DNA of 45,221 nucleotides from Bacteroidaceae bacterium (GTDB lineage Bacteria; Bacteroidota; Bacteroidia; Bacteroidales; Bacteroidaceae): NCBI GenBank assembly GCA_017464345.1, contig JAFUAH010000003.1, positions 1 to 45,221 of the forward strand, read 5' to 3'. Shown piece by piece: positions 7,725 to 14,598 of this stretch (position 1 is its first letter; each line of letters starts with the position of its first letter). The notes under the pieces were generated by a model. It saw only the letters and a program-made list of their open reading frames with translations, ran no database searches and was not told where the DNA came from. The position numbers and the translations under genes were made by a program.

Positions 7725-7816
7725 TCTGCCATACTGTGGCAGGAACGTCTGCCATACTATGGCAGAAATGTTTGCCATACTATGGCAGAGATGTTTGCCA
7801 TACTATGGCAGAACGT
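7725..7816. repeat. four tandem 23-bp units with palindromic core
   Basis: Units at 7725-7747, 7748-7770, 7771-7793 and 7794-7816. Each has the core TGCCATACTATGGCA (first unit TGCCATACTGTGGCA), a palindrome of 7-bp arms around a central C. The connecting bases vary (AGGAACGTC, AGAAATGTT, AGAGATGTT). Period 23 is not a multiple of three and no ORF explains it. The core is invariant while linkers drift, which suggests selection on the palindrome as DNA or as serial RNA hairpins. Confidence 0.8.
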
Positions 7817-7986
7817 AAGGCATCGGGAGGCTCATGCCGCCGCCTGCGGTAACGTCAAAGACAGCCATAGTGCTTACGATTGAAGATACACAGATAATCC
7901 CAACTCTATTATTAGCCGCATCTGGGAAGGTATCAATACAATGCAGCCTATCAACACAATAGAACATTACTGAAAAAATTATTTGT

Positions 7987-8391
7987 ATGAGTGGAGTTTT
8001 GTTGATTATGATGCTTTCGGCTATTTTCGTAGTAGTAGCCATCATCATCGATAAGAAGCAGAAGAAGCCTAAAAGAATCATGCGGGAAGGCAAACTTCTG
8101 AAAAGTGAGATTATATGTAAGGATGGAGAAAAGTTTTATGTGGAAAAGGTTGCTTTCAAGGATTGGCATGTCAGTATTCATTCCTATTATTTGATTTCTG
8201 ACAGGCTAACAGAAGGACATACCATCGTTGAACAGAAATGGAGTTATGAGGATTTCTGTAACATCACCATTCGCCTTGATGATTGCACCTACGCTCTCAT
8301 CCGGCAAGTTGAAGTCGTCGCCCTTGTCCGCAGTTTCAGGCCCATCCCGATTGATGAGTTTGACCGTATTGCCCGGCCATTAATCATATAG
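7987..8391 (+). CDS. hypothetical membrane-anchored protein (134 aa)
   Basis: 134 residues: an N-terminal hydrophobic helix (about residues 4-21, VLLIMMLSAIFVVVAIII) followed by a very basic stretch KKQKKPKR, then a soluble beta-rich domain (SEIICKDGEKFYVEKVAF, YYLISDRLTEG, IRLDDCTYALIRQVEV). Expected to be held in the inner membrane with the C-terminal domain in the cytoplasm by the positive-inside rule. I recognise no family. AT-rich like the other small accessory genes here. Border-motif copy 4 follows the stop by seven bases. Bases 7817-7986 hold no further gene. Confidence 0.55.
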   Translation: MSGVLLIMMLSAIFVVVAIIIDKKQKKPKRIMREGKLLKSEIICKDGEKFYVEKVAFKDWHVSIHSYYLISDRLTEGHTIVEQKWSYEDFCNITIRLDDCTYALIRQVEVVALVRSFRPIPIDEFDRIARPLII

Positions 8392-8398
8392 TAGCCTG

Positions 8399-8412
8399 TA
8401 AATCCCGATTTA
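8399..8412. repeat. border motif copy 4 (TAAATCCCGATTTA)
   Basis: Near-palindrome with the reverse-complement form of copy 5. It lies in the 221-base gap between the membrane-anchored gene and the Fic gene. Confidence 0.6.
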
Positions 8413-8490
8413 GTGAAAGATAGAAAATGTCTGTTTGGACAGGTCCAATTCTTGTATCTTAATGATGGATTCAGACGATTCTTGAATAAA

Positions 8491-8575
8491 AACGTCGCAT
8501 AATGTGCGTTATTTTGCGAGTTCGTTTGGCGATTCGGAATTATATCAGTATATTTGCCGCAGAAATTGCGACGTT
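8491..8575 (+). promoter_or_regulatory. Fic gene promoter inside a 9-bp inverted repeat
   Basis: TTTG at 8525-8528 and TATATTTG at 8549-8556 with 20 bases between match the Bacteroidetes sigma consensus closely. AACGTCGCA (8491-8499) and its exact reverse complement TGCGACGTT (8567-8575) bracket the promoter, and CGCA/TGCG half sites lie inside near 8497-8509. An autoregulatory operator for the C-terminal winged helix of the Fic protein is a reasonable guess. Confidence 0.6.
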
Positions 8576-8612
8576 AATCGCTGTATAATGTTGCACGAAG
8601 TACGAATACATT

Positions 8613-9908
8613 ATGTGTATACACGAAAGAGACAATTGGACGAACTTCCGTTGGGACGATTCACAGGTATCACTCCTTCAGGAGAAAGTATTCCGTAAAC
8701 AAGGTGTGCTTTATGGAAGATTGAGTTCGTTGGGCTTTGACAGCAAACTACGTGCCATGGCAGAGAACCTGACATACGATGTGGTATATTCTTCGGAGAT
8801 AGAAGGCATACGGCTGAACGTGGAACAGGTTCGTTCTTCAATTGCCAGAAGGCTTGGCATTGAGAACGTGAAATATACTGCGCCTTCGCATTATATCGAT
8901 TCTGTTGTAGGGGTAATGCTCGAAGCGGTTCAGAACTATGATATGCCTCTTAACAAAGAGAAACTGTGTGCCTGGCAAGCCGCCTTTTTCCCTACAGGCT
9001 ATAGCGAGGGCAGTCAGATAGAAATAGGGCAGTACCGCACAAACGAGGAGCATATAGTCAGCGGAATGTTCGGACACGAGAAAATTCATTATATTGCGCC
9101 GTCGCCAGACCGCGTTGAAGAAGAGATGCATAAGTTCCTTACATGGTTTGACAGTGAAGCGTCTGTGAGCAGCGTTATTCGTTCCGCCATTGCTCATTTC
9201 TGGTTTGTGAGCATACATCCCTTCGAGGACGGTAATGGTCGGTTGGCTCGCATTCTTTCGGACATGCTGCTTGCACGTGGAGAGAAAAGTGAATTTCGTT
9301 TCTACAATATATCGTCGCAGATAAACAAAGACAAGAATCACTACTATGAGATTCTGGAACGAATGCAGCACGGAGATGGTGACCTTACAGAGTGGTTGGT
9401 GTGGTATATACAGAGGTTGGTGGATGCTCTCGACGAGGCAGATACCATAGTCACCACGATTCTGAATAAGAGTTTTTTCTGGCAGAAGGCTTCCGCTGTT
9501 CCGATGACTGAGCGTCAGACTCAGATGCTCAATCTCTTTCTTGACGGTTATGAGGCTAAGATAACGTCAAAGACATGGGCAACATTGGCAAAGTGTTCTA
9601 AAGACACGGCTATACGTGACATACAGGATCTTGTGGATAAGAACATCCTGATAGAGGACATTCCAGGGGCGAAGCGTCCAAGTTACTCCATCGTATATGA
9701 TGCTGAGGACTTGACACAATTCTTCACAGATGTAAGCATTACCGAGGAGAATGGCATACCATATCTCAATGCGTTGTATAAAGGCAGGAAAACGATATGC
9801 GAAAGAATTTTAAGGCTCGACGCAGACCGATACCAGAAAGGCGATTTGGCATTGCCCAACCTGCTCAGTAAATACTGTTCGTACATCGTTGAAAGCAATA
9901 GGGAATAA
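8613..9908 (+). CDS. Fic family protein (class II-like, with winged-helix C-terminus)
   Basis: 431 residues. N-terminus NWTNFRWDDSQVSLLQEKV matches the DUF4172-type Fic N-domain. The inhibitory motif [S/T]xxxE[G/N] is present as SSEIEG (residues 60-65, Glu64), before the Fic core, so this is a class II arrangement. The catalytic loop HPFEDGNGRLAR starts at His202 and is complete, so adenylylation (AMP transfer to a hydroxyl of a target) is likely. Residues about 300-370 (TERQTQMLNLFLDGYE, DTAIRDIQDLVDKNIL) form a winged helix-turn-helix. About 60 further residues form an unassigned tail. Start ATG 8613 fits the domain edge. Unlike the nearby RhuM-Fic relic, it is intact. Confidence 0.92.
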   Translation: MCIHERDNWTNFRWDDSQVSLLQEKVFRKQGVLYGRLSSLGFDSKLRAMAENLTYDVVYSSEIEGIRLNVEQVRSSIARRLGIENVKYTAPSHYIDSVVGVMLEAVQNYDMPLNKEKLCAWQAAFFPTGYSEGSQIEIGQYRTNEEHIVSGMFGHEKIHYIAPSPDRVEEEMHKFLTWFDSEASVSSVIRSAIAHFWFVSIHPFEDGNGRLARILSDMLLARGEKSEFRFYNISSQINKDKNHYYEILERMQHGDGDLTEWLVWYIQRLVDALDEADTIVTTILNKSFFWQKASAVPMTERQTQMLNLFLDGYEAKITSKTWATLAKCSKDTAIRDIQDLVDKNILIEDIPGAKRPSYSIVYDAEDLTQFFTDVSITEENGIPYLNALYKGRKTICERILRLDADRYQKGDLALPNLLSKYCSYIVESNRE

Positions 9909-9920
9909 CATAAAAACAGA

Positions 9921-9934
9921 TAAATCGGGATTTT
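9921..9934. repeat. border motif copy 5 (TAAATCGGGATTTT)
   Basis: Thirteen of 14 bases equal the reverse complement of copy 4. Starts 12 bases after the Fic stop and is extended on both sides as GATAAA...TTTATC. Confidence 0.55.
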
Positions 9935-9939
9935 ATCCA

Positions 9940-9968
9940 CTAACATGAATAATAAAAATTCGTGTTAG
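9940..9968 (+). terminator. hairpin downstream of the Fic gene
   Basis: CTAACATGAAT (9940-9950) pairs with ATTCGTGTTAG (9958-9968) over 11 positions with one G-U, loop of 7 bases. No T-run follows, so termination strength is uncertain. Confidence 0.5.
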
Positions 9969-10133
9969 GAAAGAAAGAAATTAGCATAATTAGAATAATT
10001 TAATCCAGAAATTAGAATAATAAAAATTCATGATAATTCTTCGACGAGCGAAGCGGCAAGCCGATTACGTGTCTAATTCATGGCAATTCGTGTTAAAAGA
10101 GAAAGAAATTAGAATAATAAAAATCGCAATTTA
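9969..10133. repeat. degenerate AT-rich intergenic repeats with border motif copy 6
   Basis: The segments GAAAGAAATTAG and AATTAGAATAATAAAAAT each occur at least twice (about 9968-10029 and 10099-10123), and AATTCGTGTTA occurs near 9957 and 10085. The last 14 bases (10120-10133, AAAATCGCAATTTA) resemble the border motif with two changes and are followed by CCGCA as in copy 3. No gene is visible between 9909 and 10212. Confidence 0.55.
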
Positions 10134-10212
10134 CCGCAAGTACAAAAAGAAGATACTGTTGATAATGGCAGTCATGCTGCCCACCTGCCCATCTGCTGTA
10201 GCGTATCCTTTC

Positions 10213-11079
10213 TCATCCTCGCCCCATGATTGCCGACGGAGCCGTGCCGTACTGCTGCTTGAAGATGCGGCTGAAATGGGTGGGATTCTCAAAACCAAGA
10301 CTATAGGCAATGTCTGCCACGGAAAGGCTGGAAGACTGGAGCATCTCGTGGGCTTTCGACAGTCGCTTCTCTCGAATCCAGCGGGCAGGCGGCTCGCCGT
10401 AGATGTCCTGGAACTCGCGCTTGAAACTCGACAGTGAGCGGCCTGAGAGGTAGGCCAGTTCGTCGAGGGAGATGGGCGACGTGTAGTTCTCCTCCACCAC
10501 ACGGTGGATGTCGGTCTTTACGGGCTGGCGCAACTGCAGCATCTGACGAAAGATGTTCTTCGAGCAGTCCATCACGTTGTAGAGCAGTTCCATCACCTTC
10601 AGACGCAGCAGACCCGGATTGACCTGTGAAGGGTCGTTGAAGTAAGGCGACAACGACCAGCAGTAGGCCACGAGCCTGTCTGACATAGGCGACACCTGTG
10701 TCCCCAATTCCTCTGTCATCTGAGGAATCTGTACTTGTTGCGACGTGAGAAAGTCCTTCAGCAGTTCGTCGTTGATGGCAAAGAGCTGGCTCTCGAAAAG
10801 GCCTGTTTCCTCAGAGCCTTGCTTCTCGTAACTGACGCTTTGCGCCCGTCGCAGCAGAATCATCTCGTTCTTCCGTACCGTCCACGTCTGCCGTCCGCAG
10901 GTCAGTTTCACGCTTCCGCCCAACACCACGTAGAGCAGGTGCTGCTCGAGGAAGAACGTGCCTCGTTCGCCAGCCGTCACGATGCACTGGTCGATGATGC
11001 TGCCGCCGTCCAACACAAGCGACGACGTGGTGCAGTCGCCGCTAATCAGAGCCGATGGGAATTTCGTTATTTTGGTCAT
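10213..11079 (-). CDS. AraC-family transcriptional regulator
   Basis: 288 residues. The C-terminal ~100 residues hold the two AraC helix-turn-helices: ISLDELAYLSGRSLSSFKRE and SVADIAYSLGFENPTHFSR followed by IFKQQYGTAPSA. The N-terminal ~170 residues form a cupin-like sensing domain of the ExsA-like type (FLEQHLLYVVLGGSVKLTCG, KNEMILLRRAQSVSYEKQG). Target unknown. The gene starts at ATG 11079, close downstream of a strong inverted repeat that overlaps its promoter. The NTF2-like gene upstream is on the same strand but ends before this promoter. Confidence 0.92.
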   Translation of the reverse strand: MTKITKFPSALISGDCTTSSLVLDGGSIIDQCIVTAGERGTFFLEQHLLYVVLGGSVKLTCGRQTWTVRKNEMILLRRAQSVSYEKQGSEETGLFESQLFAINDELLKDFLTSQQVQIPQMTEELGTQVSPMSDRLVAYCWSLSPYFNDPSQVNPGLLRLKVMELLYNVMDCSKNIFRQMLQLRQPVKTDIHRVVEENYTSPISLDELAYLSGRSLSSFKREFQDIYGEPPARWIREKRLSKAHEMLQSSSLSVADIAYSLGFENPTHFSRIFKQQYGTAPSAIMGRG

Positions 11080-11094
11080 CTACAATATACAATA

Positions 11095-11128
11095 TGGTCT
11101 GCAAAGGTACGAAAACTTTTGCAGACCA
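11095..11128 (-). promoter_or_regulatory. AraC gene promoter overlapped by an 11-bp inverted repeat
   Basis: TGGTCTGCAAA (11095-11105) and TTTGCAGACCA (11118-11128) are exact reverse complements, 12 bases apart. Read leftward, a TAccTTTG -7 box (11110-11103) overlaps the left arm and a TTTG lies 17 bases before it. Placement on the promoter suggests autoregulation by the AraC protein or control by another dimer. Confidence 0.65.
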
Positions 11129-11142
11129 AAGAACTTTTATGA

Positions 11143-11499
11143 TTACTTCACGCTGTAAATCTTGCTCACAATCTTCCACTCGCCGTTCTGCTCAGCCAAG
11201 GTGAACATATCGTTGAAGGTGGTCAGTTTGCTGAACGAAGACGAGATGCGCACGAAGGCCACATTGCCAGCAACGGTCACGTCCTCTACGGTGTAGGTCA
11301 CTTCTTCCTCACCTGTCTGCTCCAGCACGTCGAAGAGTGCATTGATGGGTACGGTGGTAATCACGCCATTCTCTACCCACGACATGGTGGCTTCCTTCGT
11401 GAAAGCCTTCTCACCCAGTTCACGACTTGCCTTGCGGCCTGCCTCTGCATAAAGTTCAATGGCATTCAAGATGCCCTGTACGGTTTCATTCTGTTTCAT
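11143..11499 (-). CDS. NTF2-like (SnoaL/lumazine-binding-like) protein A
   Basis: 118 residues from ATG 11499 (MKQNETVQ). The frame extends to 11550 but the added residues come from a repeated GTTTATAAGT stretch and are not expected to be coding. The sequence NAIELYAEAGRKASRELGEKAF, then VEDVTVAGNVAFVRISSSFS and MFTLAEQNGEWKIVSKIYS is the cone-shaped NTF2-like fold of small Bacteroidales proteins (SnoaL/putative lumazine-binding). Such proteins bind small ligands or act as minor enzymes. A second member lies at 14174-14557 and the two share their upstream DNA almost base for base. Confidence 0.82.
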   Translation of the reverse strand: MKQNETVQGILNAIELYAEAGRKASRELGEKAFTKEATMSWVENGVITTVPINALFDVLEQTGEEEVTYTVEDVTVAGNVAFVRISSSFSKLTTFNDMFTLAEQNGEWKIVSKIYSVK

Positions 11500-11584
11500 T
11501 TTTCTTATAAGTTTATAAGTTTTGAAGTTTATAAGTTTGTGAGAACTCAAGAACTAAAAGACTTAGAAACTCAAGAACTCGACG

Positions 11585-11682
11585 GCAAAGGTACGACGAT
11601 TCCGTCAAACAGACTTTTCTATTTAGTTCCGCTCGGCTATGCCGCTTTGCTTGCAAAGAACTTTTCTTTCCGTTTAGCCCAA
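11585..11682 (-). promoter_or_regulatory. conserved upstream block, copy A
   Basis: 98 bases, about 93% identical to 14599-14696 (seven differences counted by eye), both directly upstream of an NTF2-like gene on the minus strand. Read leftward it ends in a TAccTTTGC -7 box. The central 55 bases are identical and contain CTTTGCTTGCAAAG and CGGCTATGCCG inverted repeats. Bases 11500-11584 between it and the gene hold repeats of GTTTATAAGT and ACTCAAGAACT. Confidence 0.75.
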
Positions 11683-11773
11683 GTTTAAATGCTGTTTTTC
11701 TGCAGTTCGGACTTGTTTGCTTATTTTTTAGCAAGTTTTTGCAGAATTGTCACTGCAATTCAGGATTATTTTG

Positions 11774-11964
11774 TATTTTTGTAGCGTGTTTTGTGTAAAC
11801 ACATACTTTTGATTGCTCAATCTCTCTGCTGAACTGCTACCTCGAATGAGAAGTAACGAGCAAAAAACTATTCTACGTTGGAACTGCGCCACAAGCGCAG
11901 ACTTCACCCATTGTAGAATAGTGGCTGTAGCAGGCCTGGCAGAGAGAATGGCGAGGGTCTGCGC
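11774..11964 (+). ncRNA. structured RNA candidate with promoter box (6S-like or unclassified)
   Basis: A TATTTTTG box (11774-11781) precedes a hairpin GTGTTT/AAACAC (11786-11791, 11797-11802). Then come nested helices: TCTCTCTGC/GCAGAGAGA (11821-11829, 11939-11947), TGCTAC/GTAGCA (11835-11840, 11927-11932), CTCG/CGAG (11841-11844, 11857-11860), ACTATTCTAC/GTAGAATAGT (11867-11876, 11913-11922) and CTGCGC/GCGCAG (11884-11889, 11895-11900). All arms are exact complements. The long closed stem with an internal bulge carrying a small hairpin resembles the 6S RNA plan, but I cannot confirm the family. It may instead be a leader of the lipoprotein gene at 12047. GTCTGCGC (11957-11964) can compete for GCGCAGAC (11895-11902) and is followed by TTACTTTTT. 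Confidence 0.6.
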
Positions 11965-12046
11965 TTACTTTTTCCCCCGAAGTTAGTGCTTTCCCACCCC
12001 AGACAAATTGGATATAGTACTCACAAATAAAAGTAAAAAAAAGCTT

Positions 12047-12793
12047 ATGACTAAAATGGGTAATCTTTGGAGACTGCTGGCCATCATGATGGTCGCAATG
12101 GTAGCTATGGGTGTTGCGTCGTGCGGCGATGACGAGGATAGCACTCCTGATAATTCACCAACAGAAACAGTGAACCCTAATTCTCCCGTATGGGGTGAGT
12201 GGGAAGGCAGCGGCACCACCCTTGCTGACAAGCATGCCACGATGACGCTCAAACTCTACAGCGATGGAACAGGAGCCCTGGTGGCAAGTACGTCGGGGGT
12301 GATTGTCGTGAAGCACATCGTAGACTATAGCTATGATCCGCCCCACCACATCTCCATGGTCTTTCAGGAGGATCCTACGGATAGGATCTGGGTATGGGTG
12401 GAGTCGTTGACCTCGACAACGATGCAGTTGGTACTCACCGACCTCAACCAAGCAGTCCAAGGTGAGTATAACTTGACAAAGACCGGCAGCGGAGACAGAG
12501 GAGCATCTGGCGAAAGCGAAACGACAACAGAGAAAGATGAGGTCGTCAGTACGAAAGCCCTTGTCATCTTGAAACTGAATGCTACCAACAGCTATTCGCA
12601 TTCTGAAAAGACTTGTTACAAGAAAGTTGCAGACGGGAGAGTAACTCTTTACTCCAATTCGTCGTGTACGAATCTGATTGGTGTTGCCAGCCGGAACAGC
12701 GATTCTGAGCGTGGCCCGTATAAAGTGAGCTCATATAGCTATCGTGTGATAGACCCTGGTACTGGCTACAGCTACTATTACTATTTCGATTAG
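12047..12793 (+). CDS. putative lipoprotein (248 aa)
   Basis: Start ATG 12047 (MTKMGNLWRLL) is preferred over the TTG at 12008; ATG 12056 is also possible. The signal peptide ends in GVASC followed by GDDED, the usual form of a Bacteroidales lipoprotein signal, and Asp/Glu right after Cys favours surface export. Residues about 45-150 read like a lipocalin-type beta barrel (VWGEWEGSGTTL, MTLKLYSDGTGALV). A Ser/Thr-rich linker (GDRGASGESETTTEKD) and a C-terminal Tyr-rich domain (GYSYYYYF) follow. Family unknown. Next gene is also a lipoprotein 41 bases downstream, likely cotranscribed. Confidence 0.75.
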   Translation: MTKMGNLWRLLAIMMVAMVAMGVASCGDDEDSTPDNSPTETVNPNSPVWGEWEGSGTTLADKHATMTLKLYSDGTGALVASTSGVIVVKHIVDYSYDPPHHISMVFQEDPTDRIWVWVESLTSTTMQLVLTDLNQAVQGEYNLTKTGSGDRGASGESETTTEKDEVVSTKALVILKLNATNSYSHSEKTCYKKVADGRVTLYSNSSCTNLIGVASRNSDSERGPYKVSSYSYRVIDPGTGYSYYYYFD

Positions 12794-12834
12794 AATAGCA
12801 TATTATTATTAACCCCACTTAAAACTTTCAGATT

Positions 12835-13758
12835 ATGAAGAAAACAATGAAATGGCTTGGCGCACTGGCCTTGATGATGATGTGCGCATTCTCTTTCACC
12901 GCATGTGGCGATGACGACGACGACCCCAATCCAAGTGGCAGCACCGATTCTGGTTCTCTCACACTACAGGACATGCTGGTTGGCAATGCATGGTATATCG
13001 TTTACGAAAGCAGTGACGTTGTAGAAGTGGAACTATATCTGTTCAACTCCAATGGCAAGGCCGATGCAGCAGAACTGGAGCGCAGCAGCGATGACGGTTT
13101 TACTACAACACAGGCCGACAGATTCACCGTCAACTATTCTATTGCAGGAAACAGGTTAACCATCATCGAAAGTGACGGCGACACGCGTGTGGCACAACTG
13201 GACATCACCAATGGCACTTCAACAACCATGCGCCCCGTAAAAAGCAACGGAACGTTAGGAGATGCCGAGACGATATACCTGCTGGCTAAGGGCAAAACAG
13301 CCGACCAACTGGTTGAAGAGGGCCTGATAGAACAGCTCATGGACAGGCTGACGGCAGAACGTCGCCAAGGAGGTTCGAATGTGGCAGACGGCCGCAGCCT
13401 GGTGGGTAAATGGAACCTCGTGTTCTGGCAGGAGTATCGTAATGGAGAATGGAGCGACCGCGTGCAGACCGCTCCTTACGACATGATTGTCTTCACTGAG
13501 GACGGCAAATGGGAGTATTGGGAGTATGACGGACACGAATCCGAAAACCGCAGAGACGACAGAGAACGTGTCTTTGGCAACAATTACTACCATGAAGACG
13601 GCTCTGGCACTTGGAAACAGGAGGGCAGCAAAATCACATTCACTTCGGATGAAGTCGTTTCCGCAGAATTTCTTTCCTATGATGGAACGGGCAATGCACA
13701 GCTCAGCGTGAATTTTGGTGGAAAGATATGCATTTACAAGATGGAACGGGTCCAATAG
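12835..13758 (+). CDS. putative lipoprotein with lipocalin-like domains (307 aa)
   Basis: Signal peptide MKKTMKWLGALALMMMCAFS ends FTAC-GDDDDD, a lipoprotein with an acidic export tag. The body has two beta-barrel-like halves: residues about 45-155 (LVGNAWYIVYE, VELYLFNSNGKAD, NRLTIIESDGDTRV) and about 190-305 (LVGKWNLVFWQEYRNG, DMIVFTEDGKWEYWEYDG, GTWKQEGSKITF). GxW openings followed by a strand with F-x-x-DG are typical of lipocalin-like Bacteroidales lipoproteins. Function unknown. Second gene of a pair with 12047-12793. Confidence 0.8.
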   Translation: MKKTMKWLGALALMMMCAFSFTACGDDDDDPNPSGSTDSGSLTLQDMLVGNAWYIVYESSDVVEVELYLFNSNGKADAAELERSSDDGFTTTQADRFTVNYSIAGNRLTIIESDGDTRVAQLDITNGTSTTMRPVKSNGTLGDAETIYLLAKGKTADQLVEEGLIEQLMDRLTAERRQGGSNVADGRSLVGKWNLVFWQEYRNGEWSDRVQTAPYDMIVFTEDGKWEYWEYDGHESENRRDDRERVFGNNYYHEDGSGTWKQEGSKITFTSDEVVSAEFLSYDGTGNAQLSVNFGGKICIYKMERVQ

Positions 13759-13789
13759 CCTCCATGACGATACATTTGGAAGAGTGGGC

Positions 13790-13963
13790 AGTTTGTCGGA
13801 TGCACTTCATAAGAGTGCGTCGCAGGTGTATGGTACCTTACGTTCATTGGGCGTACTGAATGACTATATCGTTCCGTGTTACGATGTGCTGCACACTTTT
13901 AGCAAGGACTATCTCGTAGAGGAATTGACGGAAGTGTAAAAGGAAAGGGGAGCACTGGTTTAA
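13790..13963 (+). pseudogene. DUF3791-like gene remnant
   Basis: The frame from 13790 reads SLSDALHKSASQVYGTL, then DYIVPCYDVLHTFSKDYLVE, matching the C-terminal two thirds of DUF3791-type small proteins. The frame stops at 13937-13939 (TAA) yet continues as KERGALV to a second stop at 13961-13963, the usual end of the family; TTA to TAA would explain it. The N-terminal third is missing and the sequence runs directly into the tail of the lipoprotein gene. DUF3791 genes usually sit beside DUF3990 genes in Bacteroidales; no DUF3990 is left here. Assignment is by recall. Confidence 0.55.
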
Positions 13964-13974
13964 GTCTTTCCTTT

Positions 13975-14106
13975 TATGATTCTGACATTTACAAACTCAT
14001 TAGTGAGGGCGTGGCCGACATGCATTGTCGTAGCGACGAGTATCTGGCTGACGAACTGATGATGGAATATGAGGAGAATGTAAAAAAAACAAGGATTTCT
14101 GAGTAA
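13975..14106 (+). pseudogene. C-terminal gene remnant (43 codons), possibly DUF3990-cluster
   Basis: The frame YDSDIYKLISEGVADMH then CRSDEYLADELMMEYEEN runs to a stop at 14104-14106 with no plausible start. It has ordinary protein-like composition and resembles the end of a small protein encoded next to DUF3791/DUF3990 genes, though I am not certain. With the previous entry it indicates a decayed multi-gene cassette between the lipoproteins and the second NTF2-like gene. Confidence 0.4.
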
Positions 14107-14114
14107 ACATAAAG

Positions 14115-14158
14115 AAGCAGCATCCACACCACGGTCTCTACTGGTGCGGATGCTGCTT
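14115..14158. terminator. bidirectional terminator hairpin
   Basis: AAGCAGCATCC (14115-14125) pairs with GGATGCTGCTT (14148-14158), with CACCA/TGGTG extending the stem inward. It lies between the gene remnants on the plus strand and the NTF2-like gene on the minus strand, and on the minus strand is followed by TTCTTTATGTTT. Confidence 0.7.
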
Positions 14159-14173
14159 ATAACGGGGATATCG

Positions 14174-14557
14174 TTACTTTTGAATCGTGTTCGAGTTCTG
14201 ATTGTAGGCCTTGGCGACGCACTTCCACTCGCCGTCAATCTTCAACAGCAGGAGCACGTCGGTAAAGTCAATGCTGCCACCCCAGCCCTCTTCGAGCACG
14301 CGGACAACGGCCAGCGTCTCTTCCAGTTCCAGCACGTCGATGCGGGTTTTGAATTCCTCTCCGGCACCTACGGTATCAACGTTGTGATAGAACTGCTCGA
14401 TGCTGCCACGCTCCAGTTTGCCGTTCAGGAATCCGAACAGGCAGGCATCCTCGGTGAACAACTCCTTTGCATACTTGCTGTTGCCCTCGGCAACGCTGCG
14501 GGTAAACTTGCTTGCAGCCTCCACGACTGCATTGTAATCTGCGATGTTACTTCTCAT
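14174..14557 (-). CDS. NTF2-like (putative lumazine-binding-like) protein B
   Basis: 127 residues from ATG 14557. The pattern NAVVEAASKFTRSVAEGN and AKELFTEDACLFGFLNGKL, then FTDVLLLLKIDGEWKCVAKA is the NTF2-like fold with the closing strand W-K-c-V-a-K-a seen in the Bacteroidales putative lumazine-binding family. It shares only family-level similarity with protein A (11143-11499), yet the DNA upstream of the two genes is nearly identical, so they are probably controlled together. Enzymatic role unknown. Confidence 0.82.
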   Translation of the reverse strand: MRSNIADYNAVVEAASKFTRSVAEGNSKYAKELFTEDACLFGFLNGKLERGSIEQFYHNVDTVGAGEEFKTRIDVLELEETLAVVRVLEEGWGGSIDFTDVLLLLKIDGEWKCVAKAYNQNSNTIQK

Positions 14558-14598
14558 CTTTCCTTTGCTTTAAAATTAAACGATGTTTGAATTCGGGT

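Noticed and set aside
7725-7816. CRISPR array
   Set aside because: Repeats are 15-bp palindromes joined by 8 bases of similar sequence; there are no unique 30-40-base spacers, no leader and no cas genes in the window. The same holds for 24143-24266.
7105-7818. 237-residue plus-strand frame
   Set aside because: Overlaps the DUF6078-like gene in another frame and gets its tail from the palindrome array.
5979-10133. Integron-type attC cassette array
   Set aside because: The 14-bp motif is much too short for an attC site, and no tyrosine integrase is in the window. A looser cassette idea is kept as a hypothesis only.
11500-11550. N-terminal extension of NTF2-like protein A
   Set aside because: The extra residues come from a GTTTATAAGT repeat that lies in the leader; the usual start MKQNETVQ at 11499 fits the family.
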